From contig NZ_JANUCT010000003.1 of NCBI RefSeq assembly GCF_024808875.1, positions 1 to 64,000 on the forward strand: a DNA stretch of 64,000 nucleotides. Direction: 5' to 3'. Position numbers and translations under genes: made by a program. Source of the stretch: Methylohalomonas lacus (lineage in GTDB: Bacteria; Pseudomonadota; Gammaproteobacteria; Methylohalomonadales; Methylohalomonadaceae). Shown one piece after another: positions 41,801-49,955 of this stretch. The first letter of the stretch is position 1. Every line of letters starts with the position of its first letter. Below the pieces are notes generated by a model. The model was not told where the DNA came from. It searched no databases and saw only the letters and a program-made list of their open reading frames with translations.

Positions 41801-43120
41801 GCTGACATCAAAGTCGGTGGCGGCGTCGGTTGTGGCCGGTTCGCTCGCCGTCGTCGTCTCGCCGACCTCGGTCGTGTCCGCGCTTGCGCCCGTACCGAGC
41901 ATTTCGCGCAGGATGGTGACGTCACCCTCGTCGAGCGGGTTCGGCCAGCAGGAATCGGTGAGGCAACCGAGCAGGGCATCGGCAGCGTTGCGGTTGTCGG
42001 GGTTGGCCAGGTAGTCGCGGACGTCGCGGCTCCACTGCCGCACTTTCTGCAGCTGGGTGTCGTTGAGACCAGTCGCGGTGGCGGCCATGTCCTCAAGCTG
42101 CTGCTGCAGCAACAGGCAGATGTCCTGCAGACCGAGCTGATCGCGCTCGGCGGCGCTGTCGGCCAGTGCCGCCAGCGGCGTTGTCAGGTAGGTCAGGGTC
42201 GTTGGATTGTCGGTTTCGACCTGTGCCAGCGACGCGTCAAGACTGGCGAGTGCCGCCGGTTCAAATTCGCCGGTCGTCTGCTGCGGCGCCGGAAACGGCG
42301 TGACGTTGGCAACCGGTGGCGGCTCGTCCTCCAGCGGTGATTCTGGCGCCTCGATGCCGAACAGCTCGTACAGCACCATCGCGTCCTGATGGCTGAGTGC
42401 TGTCGGCCAGTGGGGCTGGCAGAGATTCTGAATCAGGGCGGCGCGCGAGGCGCGGTCGTCGCTCTGGCGCAGGCAGTTAGCGGCCAGACCCGACCAGGCG
42501 GTGAGCAGCGTTTTCTGTACATCGCTGAGCGGTTCACCGTCAGCGACGATATCGCCGATATTCTGCTGCAACAGCAGGGCGCAGTCCTGCAACGCCGTTT
42601 CACCGGTATCGCCAAGACACTGGGCGAACTGCCCGAGTGCCTGTTCCACCTGCTGCAGGCTTGCCGGCACTTCATCATCGATGGCGCGAATGGTTTCGGC
42701 CAGCCGTGTCAGTTCAGCGTGCAGGTCATCGTCCCGGTCTGCCAGCATGTCGAGCAGTACGCCGGCGTCCGTGTCACTCATCGGTGCCGGCCAGACTGGG
42801 GCGGTCAGGGTATCCAGTAATTGCCGGCTGCTGGCCTTGTCGGCGCCGCTTTCGAAATAGTTTCCCAGCAGCGTCGGCCAGTGCTGTAGCAGGGCAAGCT
42901 GATCGGTCGTAAGCGTACCGCTTGCGGTGACATCTTCCAGGTGCTGCTCCAGGAGCAGGATACAATCCTGCAGACCGAGAAGATCCTGCGCCGCGGCCAC
43001 GTCGGCAAGCTGTTTCAGGGCCGTGACCAGTGCCGGAATATCTGCCAGCGTTTGGCAGTCATTGGCTGCCACCTGTAATCCGGTGATTGCCTCCTGCAAC
43101 TGGCTGTCAGCTTCGGTCAT
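38882..43120 (-). CDS. ChpA/PilL-like hybrid CheA kinase
   Basis: 1412 residues. Residues 48-607 hold four imperfect ~80-residue repeats (GLQD...WP.PL...ML). A single convincing Hpt site AHTIKGAANT follows (His ~680), then a dimerisation helix, an HATPase domain (MLRNAVDHGIE and DDGVGLN), a CheW-like domain and a C-terminal receiver (VVDDSISARR, ILTDLEMP phospho-Asp, NKPFSEDEL). The architecture is that of the type IV pilus kinases ChpA/PilL. It should phosphorylate the PilG/PilH-like regulators encoded upstream and perhaps the receiver-Ser/Thr kinase downstream. Cytoplasmic, clustered with the MCP. Confidence 0.92.
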   Translation of the reverse strand: MTEADSQLQEAITGLQVAANDCQTLADIPALVTALKQLADVAAAQDLLGLQDCILLLEQHLEDVTASGTLTTDQLALLQHWPTLLGNYFESGADKASSRQLLDTLTAPVWPAPMSDTDAGVLLDMLADRDDDLHAELTRLAETIRAIDDEVPASLQQVEQALGQFAQCLGDTGETALQDCALLLQQNIGDIVADGEPLSDVQKTLLTAWSGLAANCLRQSDDRASRAALIQNLCQPHWPTALSHQDAMVLYELFGIEAPESPLEDEPPPVANVTPFPAPQQTTGEFEPAALASLDASLAQVETDNPTTLTYLTTPLAALADSAAERDQLGLQDICLLLQQQLEDMAATATGLNDTQLQKVRQWSRDVRDYLANPDNRNAADALLGCLTDSCWPNPLDEGDVTILREMLGTGASADTTEVGETTTASEPATTDAATDFDVSPATSDTAGPEAPASAVTPTTPSPQPISLELVDMLASEMQQMHDEAGHLQTQLYADDLTPALRSDSLLQYAMRIERFGNACQAAELAGLQQACEVLQGNIRALEQSAAALNEQQVRLLCDWPDRVGAYLGAVGDAEYSQALVDSLAADAWPEPLLDELRQPLVDLLGAAYISDDTPRDERLQTATDEHVSLQLPDDINQELLDGLLEELPGQTETFSAAIQTLAGGNGGKKDLERAQRVAHTIKGAANTVGVRGIATLTHQIEDLLVILVEHERMPSQPLALTLVDAADCLEEMSEALLERGSAPAGSRQTLQAVLDWVNRIETEGVAAMDDDAPVTATDAAEPTADKPSDKPSDKPSDRPSGEAEEEQSTSLRVPSHLIDDLLRLVGETLIVTAQLQEQVRQSSDQNQSLLQQHNLFQDLVGQLEQQVDVGGIAYKLSQSGDSGFDTLELEQYNELHTVTHQLVEAAADSQELDQDIGQRLRTLDELLVNQSRLQREVQELVMRTRMVPIKSIVPRLQRAVRQTCRVTGKQADLILEGTDTQLDSDILTSLVDPLMHMLRNAVDHGIETREERIRRDKQPSGTITLSCASEGTQVVLRCRDDGVGLNVDTIRQLAEKRGLIHADENFSADELRRLILRPGFSTRSETTQTSGRGIGMDIVATQLQAIKGSILIHSEPGQGTEFELRLPVSLMTTHGLLVRVRKQVMAISTRGIIQILHPDDGTVSGDDDAARYQLEDEDLELHMIDDLLQLPKDRRRGDRNSRPALLVREEALNCAVQIEQVIDSRDLVVKPLGPYLRKIRGIVGATILGDGSVVPVLDLPELIRTPLDERVEQGELTDTGIRRSLPVALVVDDSISARRTLAQVVRDAGYDVRTAKDGLEAMSLIEKKRPDIILTDLEMPRMNGIELASHLQANNDTSAIPVIMITSRSTEKHRHMAGDAGIDVYLNKPFSEDELLQHVHDLLEHSYSTSA

Positions 43121-43153
43121 GTCGAGTATTCGCGCAGCGTTGGCCGGTCAGTG

Positions 43154-44587
43154 TTATACGGAGATTTCCTGGGTCGACTCATTGCCGTCTTGATCGTCGT
43201 CATCATCACTGTCGGTCTGGAATACGCCGACTGAGGCGACCAGCGCCATGGCGTTTTCCACCAATTGATCAGTATAGGCGGACTGTTCCTGCAGATGGCT
43301 GCCGGTCTTGCGCACGGTATCGCGAATGACCTGGGTACGATCGCGCAGCCGGATACTGATATTGGCCTGGGCGCTGGCGCCGGATGCAATCTTTTGCACC
43401 ATGCCCACCAGTTCAGAAGTGGTCGCCTGGGTATTTTTCATTTGCTCGCCGGCCTCCTCGGCGAGTTTACTGCCGCCGACCACCTGCGTGATCAACTCGT
43501 TCATGGTGCTGACCGTACTCGAGGTTTCGACCTGGATGTTGTTCACCAGGGTAGCGATCTGTGAGGTCGCCTCGCGCGCGTTCTCCGCCAGCCGCTGCAC
43601 CTCGTCGGCGACCACCGCGAAACCGCGGCCGGCCTCACCGGCGGAGGCCGCGTGCATGCTGGCATTGAGCGCCAGGATATGGGTACGCTCGGAAATGTTG
43701 TTAATCAGGTTGACCGCGGTACTGATTTCCTGGGAACGCTCGCCCAGACGCTTGATGCGTTTTTCTGTCTCGCGAATGGTGTCGCGGATCTTGTTGATGC
43801 TGTCGACGGTATTGTTTACCGTTTCCATCGCCGTGCTGGTCATTTCGATGGCTTCGTCAGCCGAGCGGTTCGAGGCCTGGGCAAGCTTGGCAATGCGCTG
43901 CATCATCTCAGTGGCCTTGGTCAGCTCGGAGGCGGTGTTTTCGATCTCCTCGCGTTCCTGATTTGCCAGTAACAACACGTTGTCGGATTGCGACTTCACC
44001 AGGTTCGAGGCCTCGGCGACATCACTGGAAATGCGCATGACCTCGTTCAGCACCTTGGCGGTTTCCGTGGTCATGAGGTTGAGTGCATCGGCAAGTGGGC
44101 CGGTCACGTCCTCGCTGACTTTGGCGCGGATGGTCAGATTCTTTTGTGCCAGCTGAGCCACCGTTTCCAGCAGGGCAACGATCGAGTCGTTCAGCTGCTC
44201 GTTTTCGTCCTCGATTGTGGCCAGTGCCGAGACGCGATCATTGAGGATATTATCGATGGCCTCGCCGACCTCCTGAAATTCATCACCGGAACGAATGCCC
44301 ATGCGGGCATCCAGATCGCCGTCCCCGATTTTGCGCATGATGGTTTTCAGTCGCAGCAGAGGCTGCGTCAGGCGGGTGGCGAAATAGGAACAGCCGAGGG
44401 TGACAATAATCGTGATGATTACGGCCGCCGCCGCGCCACCCATGAGGAGTTGACTGTGATCACCCTCGATACGACTGATGGCGATAAGCAGGGCGGCAAT
44501 AACCAGCAGATAAAGTACACTGCCCGTGACAGCGGCCAGGAAAATCTTGTACTTGACGCTAGCCTTGTTGCCAGTGTTTTTACTCAT
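43154..44587 (-). CDS. Methyl-accepting chemotaxis protein, PilJ-like, without periplasmic domain
   Basis: 477 residues. Two membrane segments (~18-40 and ~50-68) are separated by only ~10 residues, so there is no periplasmic sensor domain. A HAMP domain follows, then a long coiled-coil signalling region with the hairpin tip ERTHILALNASMHAASAGEAGRGFAVVADEVQRLAE (~320-355). It couples to CheW and CheA. The acidic tail contains a DSDDDDDQD run. The ATG at 44587 was chosen for GGGGAG nine bases upstream. No CheR or CheB gene is linked. Confidence 0.9.
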   Translation of the reverse strand: MSKNTGNKASVKYKIFLAAVTGSVLYLLVIAALLIAISRIEGDHSQLLMGGAAAAVIITIIVTLGCSYFATRLTQPLLRLKTIMRKIGDGDLDARMGIRSGDEFQEVGEAIDNILNDRVSALATIEDENEQLNDSIVALLETVAQLAQKNLTIRAKVSEDVTGPLADALNLMTTETAKVLNEVMRISSDVAEASNLVKSQSDNVLLLANQEREEIENTASELTKATEMMQRIAKLAQASNRSADEAIEMTSTAMETVNNTVDSINKIRDTIRETEKRIKRLGERSQEISTAVNLINNISERTHILALNASMHAASAGEAGRGFAVVADEVQRLAENAREATSQIATLVNNIQVETSSTVSTMNELITQVVGGSKLAEEAGEQMKNTQATTSELVGMVQKIASGASAQANISIRLRDRTQVIRDTVRKTGSHLQEQSAYTDQLVENAMALVASVGVFQTDSDDDDDQDGNESTQEISV

Positions 44588-44737
44588 GACCAACGCTCCC
44601 CAATGCGATCGTAGACTCGGCCTGGCCGTTTATCTCGTCTGAATTTTTGCAATACAACAGTCCCACCCTATCGGGCGGCTGGAAAAGATCATTATCTGTC
44701 GATGGATGGTGAACGTATGCAACGCCAGTCCATACCA

Positions 44738-45325
44738 TTACCAGGACAACGTATCTGTGTTCATGCCGGAATCCGCCAGCAGTTCGGCAAATAACTCGCG
44801 ATGATCGACTTCCAGCCAGACCTGTTCGCCATAGCGGAAAGCGGCATTGACATGCTCATGAATGCTTTCCGGCAAATCGATCGGGATTGCGGCGCGCTGT
44901 TCCGGCTCGTCAGGATCAATCTGTAGTGCCTGGGGCAGTCCATCGATATAAATGCCCACCGCGCGTTCACCCTGGTCAAGCACCAGCAGGCGCTGGTCAT
45001 CGGCATGGACGGCCGTATTGTCCAGCCGCTTCAGGAAGTCGAAGACCGGCACCAAATTACCTCGCAGGTTGATAACGCCCAGTACCCATGGCCGGGTATT
45101 GGGTATCCGGTAAATCTCGACGTTCTGTACAACCTCGCAGAGTGTATGGCTGTCAATCAGGATATGCTGACCACCAATGCGAAAGCCGTAGCGCATGTTG
45201 CGCAGCTGCTCGGCCTTTTCCTCATGATCGGTTAAACCCTGGAACGGATCGAAGTGATCCAGTGACTGACCGACCATCATGCCGGTCAGGTTGGCGAGTG
45301 TGTCTTGTTCCTGATCATTATGCAT
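44738..45325 (-). CDS. CheW-domain coupling protein, PilI-like
   Basis: 195 residues with one CheW domain (~50-190): FRIGGQHILIDSHTLCEV, VLGVINLRGNLVPVFD and a late EQRAAIPIDLPESI segment. A ~45-residue N-terminal extension rich in Asp/Gln precedes it. It should bridge the MCP and the ChpA-like kinase. It lies between the pilH-like gene (22-bp gap) and the MCP gene (150-bp gap). Confidence 0.88.
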   Translation of the reverse strand: MHNDQEQDTLANLTGMMVGQSLDHFDPFQGLTDHEEKAEQLRNMRYGFRIGGQHILIDSHTLCEVVQNVEIYRIPNTRPWVLGVINLRGNLVPVFDFLKRLDNTAVHADDQRLLVLDQGERAVGIYIDGLPQALQIDPDEPEQRAAIPIDLPESIHEHVNAAFRYGEQVWLEVDHRELFAELLADSGMNTDTLSW

Positions 45326-45347
45326 GAAGGTTGGCTATACCTGGCCT

Positions 45348-45713
45348 TTAACTGCAGGCCTTGATCTGATCCATGATTTGTTGTGCGGTGAAAGGCTTGG
45401 AGACCAGGTCCTTGCCACCCTGCATCTTTGCCCAGACGCGATCGGCTTTCTGGCGCTTGCTGCTGACAAACACGACCGGTATGGCCTGCGTGCTACTGTC
45501 ATTGGTAAGCGTACGCGTGGCCTCATAACCATCCATTTCATCCATGACGATATCCATGAAAATGATGTCCGGTTTCTCCTGCTTGGCCATTGCAACTGCT
45601 TCGCGACCATTGCTGGCCGTGATTACCGTGCAACCGGCATCACCGACAATTTTTGCCAGATTCGAACGATCAGTCGACGAGTCGTCAACGATCAAGACCT
45701 TGTTTATCGCCAT
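45348..45713 (-). CDS. PilH-like single-domain response regulator
   Basis: 121 residues: a bare receiver with KVLIVDDSSTDRSNLA, phospho-Asp in IIFMDIVMDEMDG and the conserved Lys in VSKPFTAQQ. It resembles PilH in length and position. Two adjacent ATG codons are possible; the second (45713) has GGAGG at a better spacing. It probably acts as a phosphate sink or motor signal in the chemosensory pathway. Confidence 0.88.
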   Translation of the reverse strand: MAINKVLIVDDSSTDRSNLAKIVGDAGCTVITASNGREAVAMAKQEKPDIIFMDIVMDEMDGYEATRTLTNDSSTQAIPVVFVSSKRQKADRVWAKMQGGKDLVSKPFTAQQIMDQIKACS

Positions 45714-45792
45714 CATACACCTCCATCAAACGACAACTACAACACATCCTCAACAGGCGGACACGGTCCGCTCCATTTATAATGACCGCGGT

Positions 45793-46614
45793 TCAGACAG
45801 TGGCTGAGCCAACTGCGCGCGGTTTTTTTAGATAATTCTGTACTACTTCCTGAAAGACAGCTTCACCAACCGGCTTGATAAGGTACGTGTCACAGCCGGC
45901 CAGTTTGCCCTTGATCCGGTCGGCGGGTGACGAGTTGCCGGTCAGCATTATGACCGGTGTCTCCTTGGCCTTGCCCTGCTTGATGACTTTGCATATCTCG
46001 TAGCCGTCGACACCCGGCAGGATAACGTCCAGGAAAATCAAGTCATAGGTGTTACTATTGATCAGTTCAAAAGCCTCTTCACCGGTTTCAGCGAAATCGA
46101 CTTTTTCGGCAAAGCGTTTCAGTGCCTGATCCAGCTGGATACGCACGGGCAGGCTGTCATCGACAACCAGTGCCGCATAACTGCTACTGGCTACTGATGG
46201 TGCCGGTTGCGATCCCGCCGTCGCCGACGTGGGTTGGCTGGTAGCGCTGAACGCAACGTCACTGCTCAGACCCAGCTCGTTACTTGCAACCTGGTCGAGG
46301 ATGCTGATAGCACGCGAAGCGATCAGCGGCCGACGAACCTGGTAGTGTTTGGTCTGAAATTCACGGTTCTGTGACACCAGTACTGACGATGGAATCGCCA
46401 GACCGCTGTTATCCAGCCGGTCGCGATACTGGCGCCATTGCACCAGGGCAGAGGGCTCGTCGGCATTGACCATGAGAATGTCGGGTCGGGCATTCAGTTC
46501 GGCAAAGACATAGGTCGTTGCCCGGGTTTCCGAATGCTTGAACGCCGCCTGCAGTCGTTTCTCCTCCTGCTCGGGGATACCGATGACGGCGACATTGACC
46601 GGATTCTCACTCAT
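45793..46614 (-). CDS. PilG-like response regulator with N-terminal extension
   Basis: 273 residues. The C-terminal ~125 residues are a receiver (ALVVDDSLPVRIQLDQALKR, phospho-Asp in LIFLDVILPGVDGYEICK, LIKPVGEAV). The N-terminal ~130 residues look like a decayed receiver or small alpha/beta domain (NVAVIGIPEQEEKRL, DILMVNADEPSALVQWRQYR) lacking an acidic pocket. The ATG at 46614 was chosen because it follows the upstream stop by ten bases; an in-frame start further up would lie inside that gene. PilG normally drives pilus extension. Confidence 0.82.
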   Translation of the reverse strand: MSENPVNVAVIGIPEQEEKRLQAAFKHSETRATTYVFAELNARPDILMVNADEPSALVQWRQYRDRLDNSGLAIPSSVLVSQNREFQTKHYQVRRPLIASRAISILDQVASNELGLSSDVAFSATSQPTSATAGSQPAPSVASSSYAALVVDDSLPVRIQLDQALKRFAEKVDFAETGEEAFELINSNTYDLIFLDVILPGVDGYEICKVIKQGKAKETPVIMLTGNSSPADRIKGKLAGCDTYLIKPVGEAVFQEVVQNYLKKPRAVGSATV

Positions 46615-46624
46615 GGTGATTGTT

Positions 46625-47626
46625 TCAGTTGTCCTCGACGACCATGTAGACCAATGTCTGGTTAAGGAGCTGGTAGGCAATTTCACCGAAGGTCATTGGT
46701 CCGAGCATGTGCGATGTCTGTTTACCCTCGAGTTCCGAGTACATGTAATTCAGCACACAGTTGCAGCTGAACGTGACATCGTGATCCAGCTTTGGCAGGG
46801 CATTGCGGAATTCACTGACATAGTCGTTAACCGGTTTGGCCAGTTTGTACTCGACACCGCTGAAGACCGGCGCGTAGAACGATACGGTTTTCTTGTCCTG
46901 GTCGACTTCCTGGAACGAAACGTTCAGCTTGGCGCCGGAATAGTCGGCAACCAGTGGCTGCCGGGTATCAACATTGTGTTCCTGCAGGTAATCGGCAAAG
47001 TTCTGTTCGACGCCATTGATCAGCACCTTGTCAGTCGCAAACCCGGTTTGTGGAAATTCGAACGTATCGCCGTCGCCCTGTTCCTGGATATTGACGATAC
47101 CGATGTGGGCAGCTTTACCGGGCTTGAGTGCAACATGCATGACGATGGCATTTTCGGTTGAGCTCTCGCCGGTGCCGCCATTGAACACGGTTGGCTTGAC
47201 CTTGCCGAGATCATCGAGATGGATACCGGTAATCCAGCCGGCAATCGGCTTGATGAACATGTCCTCGTATTCAGGGGCATGCTGGGCGTATTGCAAGTGC
47301 ATGTCGGTCAATGCCGGGATCAGGAGAATCGTGAAACCATCCTCCGGTGCATCCTTGGCAATGTTGTGGATGGTGCCGGTGTTGTAGAACTTGATCTGGA
47401 TCTTCTTGGCCAGAGCCGGATCCAGCTCGTTCACGAAGATCATGTCCTGACTGGTTTTGCCGCCTTCCTGGGACATGAAGTAGGGGATGGAACCGCCGAT
47501 CCAGCGACCTTTCGGCAACTGTTTCAGAAGGTTTTCATCGCCGGCGAGCCACAGCACCTTGCCGCTCTCGATGGCGGCTTTGGTTTCATCCAGCGTACAA
47601 AGACGGGGTTGCAGAATATCAGACAT
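46625..47626 (-). CDS. FIST-C-like protein of unknown function in the chemosensory operon
   Basis: 333 residues, soluble. The last ~100 residues resemble a FIST C-terminal domain: FSCNCVLNYMYSELEGK followed by MTFGEIAYQLLNQTLVYM, compare FSC...G.FTYGEI.....NQT in FIST sensors. The first half (KGRWIGGSIPYFMSQEGGKTS, IAGWITGIHLDDLG) is only weakly FIST-N-like. FIST proteins are thought to sense small ligands and often accompany signalling genes. A GAGGAG Shine-Dalgarno precedes the ATG. It lies 20 bp after the ISL3-like repeat gene and 10 bp before the PilG-like gene. Function unknown. Confidence 0.6.
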   Translation of the reverse strand: MSDILQPRLCTLDETKAAIESGKVLWLAGDENLLKQLPKGRWIGGSIPYFMSQEGGKTSQDMIFVNELDPALAKKIQIKFYNTGTIHNIAKDAPEDGFTILLIPALTDMHLQYAQHAPEYEDMFIKPIAGWITGIHLDDLGKVKPTVFNGGTGESSTENAIVMHVALKPGKAAHIGIVNIQEQGDGDTFEFPQTGFATDKVLINGVEQNFADYLQEHNVDTRQPLVADYSGAKLNVSFQEVDQDKKTVSFYAPVFSGVEYKLAKPVNDYVSEFRNALPKLDHDVTFSCNCVLNYMYSELEGKQTSHMLGPMTFGEIAYQLLNQTLVYMVVEDN

Positions 47627-47645
47627 TATTGGTCTCCTCTCCCAC

Positions 47646-49508
47646 TCATGCAGCTCTTAGCTGTTCGAGTTCTGCGCGGTGTTTGTTCTGATGTTTTATG
47701 AAGTATTGTCTTAAAATCTTGGCACCGGCCAGACGCGAGGCGTCGGTCGGATTGTGTTCGATCGACAGACGAATGCGTTCCAGCATCATCTTCAGACCGA
47801 CGGCATCGGTCATGATCTGAAGTTCCCCGTTGATCAATCGCTGCCAACTGGGATGCGTGATGGCCGGAATCACGGCACTGTGCTCGTCGTCATGGGCGAC
47901 AGGCTGGTGTGCCGACTCATCACCGGTTAGCATCCGGATCTCGGCTGCATGACGATGCTGGTTCTTGGTGAAGTACTGTCGCAGCATACGCGCGCCGGCG
48001 AGGCGGTTGGCTTCGCTCGGTTTGCGGGCAATGGCCTGACGTACACGTTCCAGCAGCATCTTCAGGCTCACGGCATCGGTACGCAGGCTGATGTCGCCAT
48101 TGATCAGCCGTTGCCAGTTGGGGTGATCCTCGGCTGGCAGTTCCGCCGCGCTGACAGCGGCATGGCTGTCATGTGTGCCGGCACCGGCCAGCAACTGATT
48201 GATCTCGTCCGGATGCTTGCTGCGGTTCTTTTCAAAGTACTGGCGCAGTACCTTGGCGGCTGCCACGCGGTTACCTTCGCTCGGATTGCGGCTGATGGCC
48301 TGGCGTACCCGCTCAAGCAGCATTTTCAGACTGATGACGTCGCTTTGCAGCTGGATGTCGCCACTGATCAGGCGTTGCCAGACCGGGTCGCGCTCACTGG
48401 GCAAAGGCTGCCGGGCGGTTTCTGTACTGGCCACCGCTGCTGCTGCAGTCGGCTGCGGCGTGGCGCCACCCAACTGGGCGATTTCACTGCCGAGGCGCGT
48501 CTGATGCTTGGCAAAGAACTGTCGCAGTATGCGCGCCCCGGCCAGGCGGTTGCTTTCGGCCGGGTTCCGTTCAACCGACTGGCGCACACGCTCCAGCATC
48601 ATCTGCAGGCCGACGACACGCGTCTCGATTTGTTGCTCGCCATTGATGAGCTTCTGCCAGACAGCCGCCGACTCCGGTGGCAGGCCGCTGGCGCCGGCAT
48701 GGTCAGCTCCGGCGCGGCTGGCCATGGTAGCTTGGTCGGCACCCAGAAGCTCGATTTCATGCTTGAGCAGCTGCTGGTTCTTGATGAAGAACTGGCGCAG
48801 CGACTGCGCACCGGCCAGGCGGGTCTGTTCACCGGGATCCTTTTCGATATTGCTGCGGACCCGCTGCAGCAGCATGCGCAGAGCCACAGAGTCGGTCTGG
48901 ATTGGCAATTCGCCGTTGATCAGTCGTTGCCAGCCCGCGTGATCGGCGCCCGGTATATGGCTGGTGTCGGCAAGATCGAAATCGTGGCCGCTATCGCTGC
49001 CCGGGGCAGCCGTGTCCGCCGCTGGCGCGGCATCGCGGCCGGCAGGCGCGATGCCGGTCAACTCGCTGATCTCGCGCGCCTCACTGGAGCTGACACTGGC
49101 CAGTCGCGCGGCGATCTGGTTTGTTGGCGCAGCCTGCAGCGCGGCGATGACGTGGTCCTGCATGGCCTGGGTGAAGCGGCTGCCGCTTGCGGCCCAGTCC
49201 TGCATGCAGATACAGTCACCGCGCTCCGAGTGCACTGTGCCGGCCGGCGGCACATGCAGGTAAGTACGCAGATTTGCCACCGGTAGATGGCGTAGGGCTA
49301 CGGCTTCGTAGTCCTCCGCGCGCGGCAGGCTGGCCTGACAATGTGGGCAGGTAGCCTGGTCACTGGAACCGAACAACCCCTTTTTACGGCCACCGACAAA
49401 ACCGATATAGATGTCGAGTCGGTTGGACGGCGGATCGATCTCCACCGCCTGAACCTGCCAGGGATCCTGCAATCCCAGAATTTGTTTGCAAAAATCAAGA
49501 TCCTGCAT
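47646..49508 (-). CDS. ISL3-transposase-like zinc ribbon fused to five tandem repeats
   Basis: 620 residues. Residues 1-~125 match the N-terminal region of ISL3-family transposases: LGLQDPWQVQAVEIDPPSNR, then CPHC (54-57), RHLPVANLRTYLHVPPAG (73-90), a second Cys pair (C99, C101) and SGSRFTQAM. The transposase DDE domain is absent. After a ~65-residue Ala/Asp-rich linker come five repeats of ~70 residues at 189, 279, 372, 461 and 551, each of the form W..LI.G......D...L.MLLERVR..I..NP.E..RLAGA..LRQ.F.K. The ATG at 49508 follows AGGGGGA. It is the first gene of the chemosensory operon. No function is known; a scaffold or ligand-binding role is a guess. Confidence 0.8.
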   Translation of the reverse strand: MQDLDFCKQILGLQDPWQVQAVEIDPPSNRLDIYIGFVGGRKKGLFGSSDQATCPHCQASLPRAEDYEAVALRHLPVANLRTYLHVPPAGTVHSERGDCICMQDWAASGSRFTQAMQDHVIAALQAAPTNQIAARLASVSSSEAREISELTGIAPAGRDAAPAADTAAPGSDSGHDFDLADTSHIPGADHAGWQRLINGELPIQTDSVALRMLLQRVRSNIEKDPGEQTRLAGAQSLRQFFIKNQQLLKHEIELLGADQATMASRAGADHAGASGLPPESAAVWQKLINGEQQIETRVVGLQMMLERVRQSVERNPAESNRLAGARILRQFFAKHQTRLGSEIAQLGGATPQPTAAAAVASTETARQPLPSERDPVWQRLISGDIQLQSDVISLKMLLERVRQAISRNPSEGNRVAAAKVLRQYFEKNRSKHPDEINQLLAGAGTHDSHAAVSAAELPAEDHPNWQRLINGDISLRTDAVSLKMLLERVRQAIARKPSEANRLAGARMLRQYFTKNQHRHAAEIRMLTGDESAHQPVAHDDEHSAVIPAITHPSWQRLINGELQIMTDAVGLKMMLERIRLSIEHNPTDASRLAGAKILRQYFIKHQNKHRAELEQLRAA

Positions 49509-49955
49509 TGATTCCGTCCCCCTGAAACGGACAACACCAATCACTGGCTGTCCAGACCGGTGGTATTATTAAAATCGTGGTCTGTCTCACATTACTACCA
49601 CTAACCACATGATCGCCCTGTTTATGTCCGCCGATATGCCAACTCGGTCACGCTTTCGGCATGTTACCGACGCTACAGAACAAAACGTGTCGCCACGGGG
49701 ACACTGCAAAACCCTGTGGTCTGCACATTACTTTTTTAATCTCATTCTGCTGAGAGTGCAAGGACTGGCTTTGCAAGAACCCCATTCTTATCATTATGTT
49801 AGTCAGTATTTTTAGAAATACTGTGAGGTCTGGTGTGATTCTGTTGCATCATGATGAAGTTCTGCCCTTGTAATGTCCAGCATTTTTGACGATGTATTAT
49901 CTGAATTTCAGCGTCTATCTGGCTGTTAATAATAGACTTTATCTAAACATGAGCG
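49509..49955. other. Promoter-containing gap upstream of the chemosensory operon, 447 bp
   Basis: No gene was recognised. It is less GC-rich than its surroundings and has several AT-rich stretches. On the minus strand TTTTAATAATACC near 49566-49578 could be a -10 region for the operon, but no clear -35 was found. No terminator, repeat or operator was recognised. Confidence 0.4.

Noticed and set aside
47949-49286. 445-codon plus-strand open frame opposite the ISL3-like repeat gene
   Set aside because: Its own apparent repeats are the mirror of the real repeats on the minus strand; the minus strand has the recognisable transposase motifs and a Shine-Dalgarno.
49780-49820. Sigma54 promoter upstream of the chemosensory operon
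   Set aside because: The TGGC...TGC-like match near 49768 has the wrong spacing and points away from the operon.
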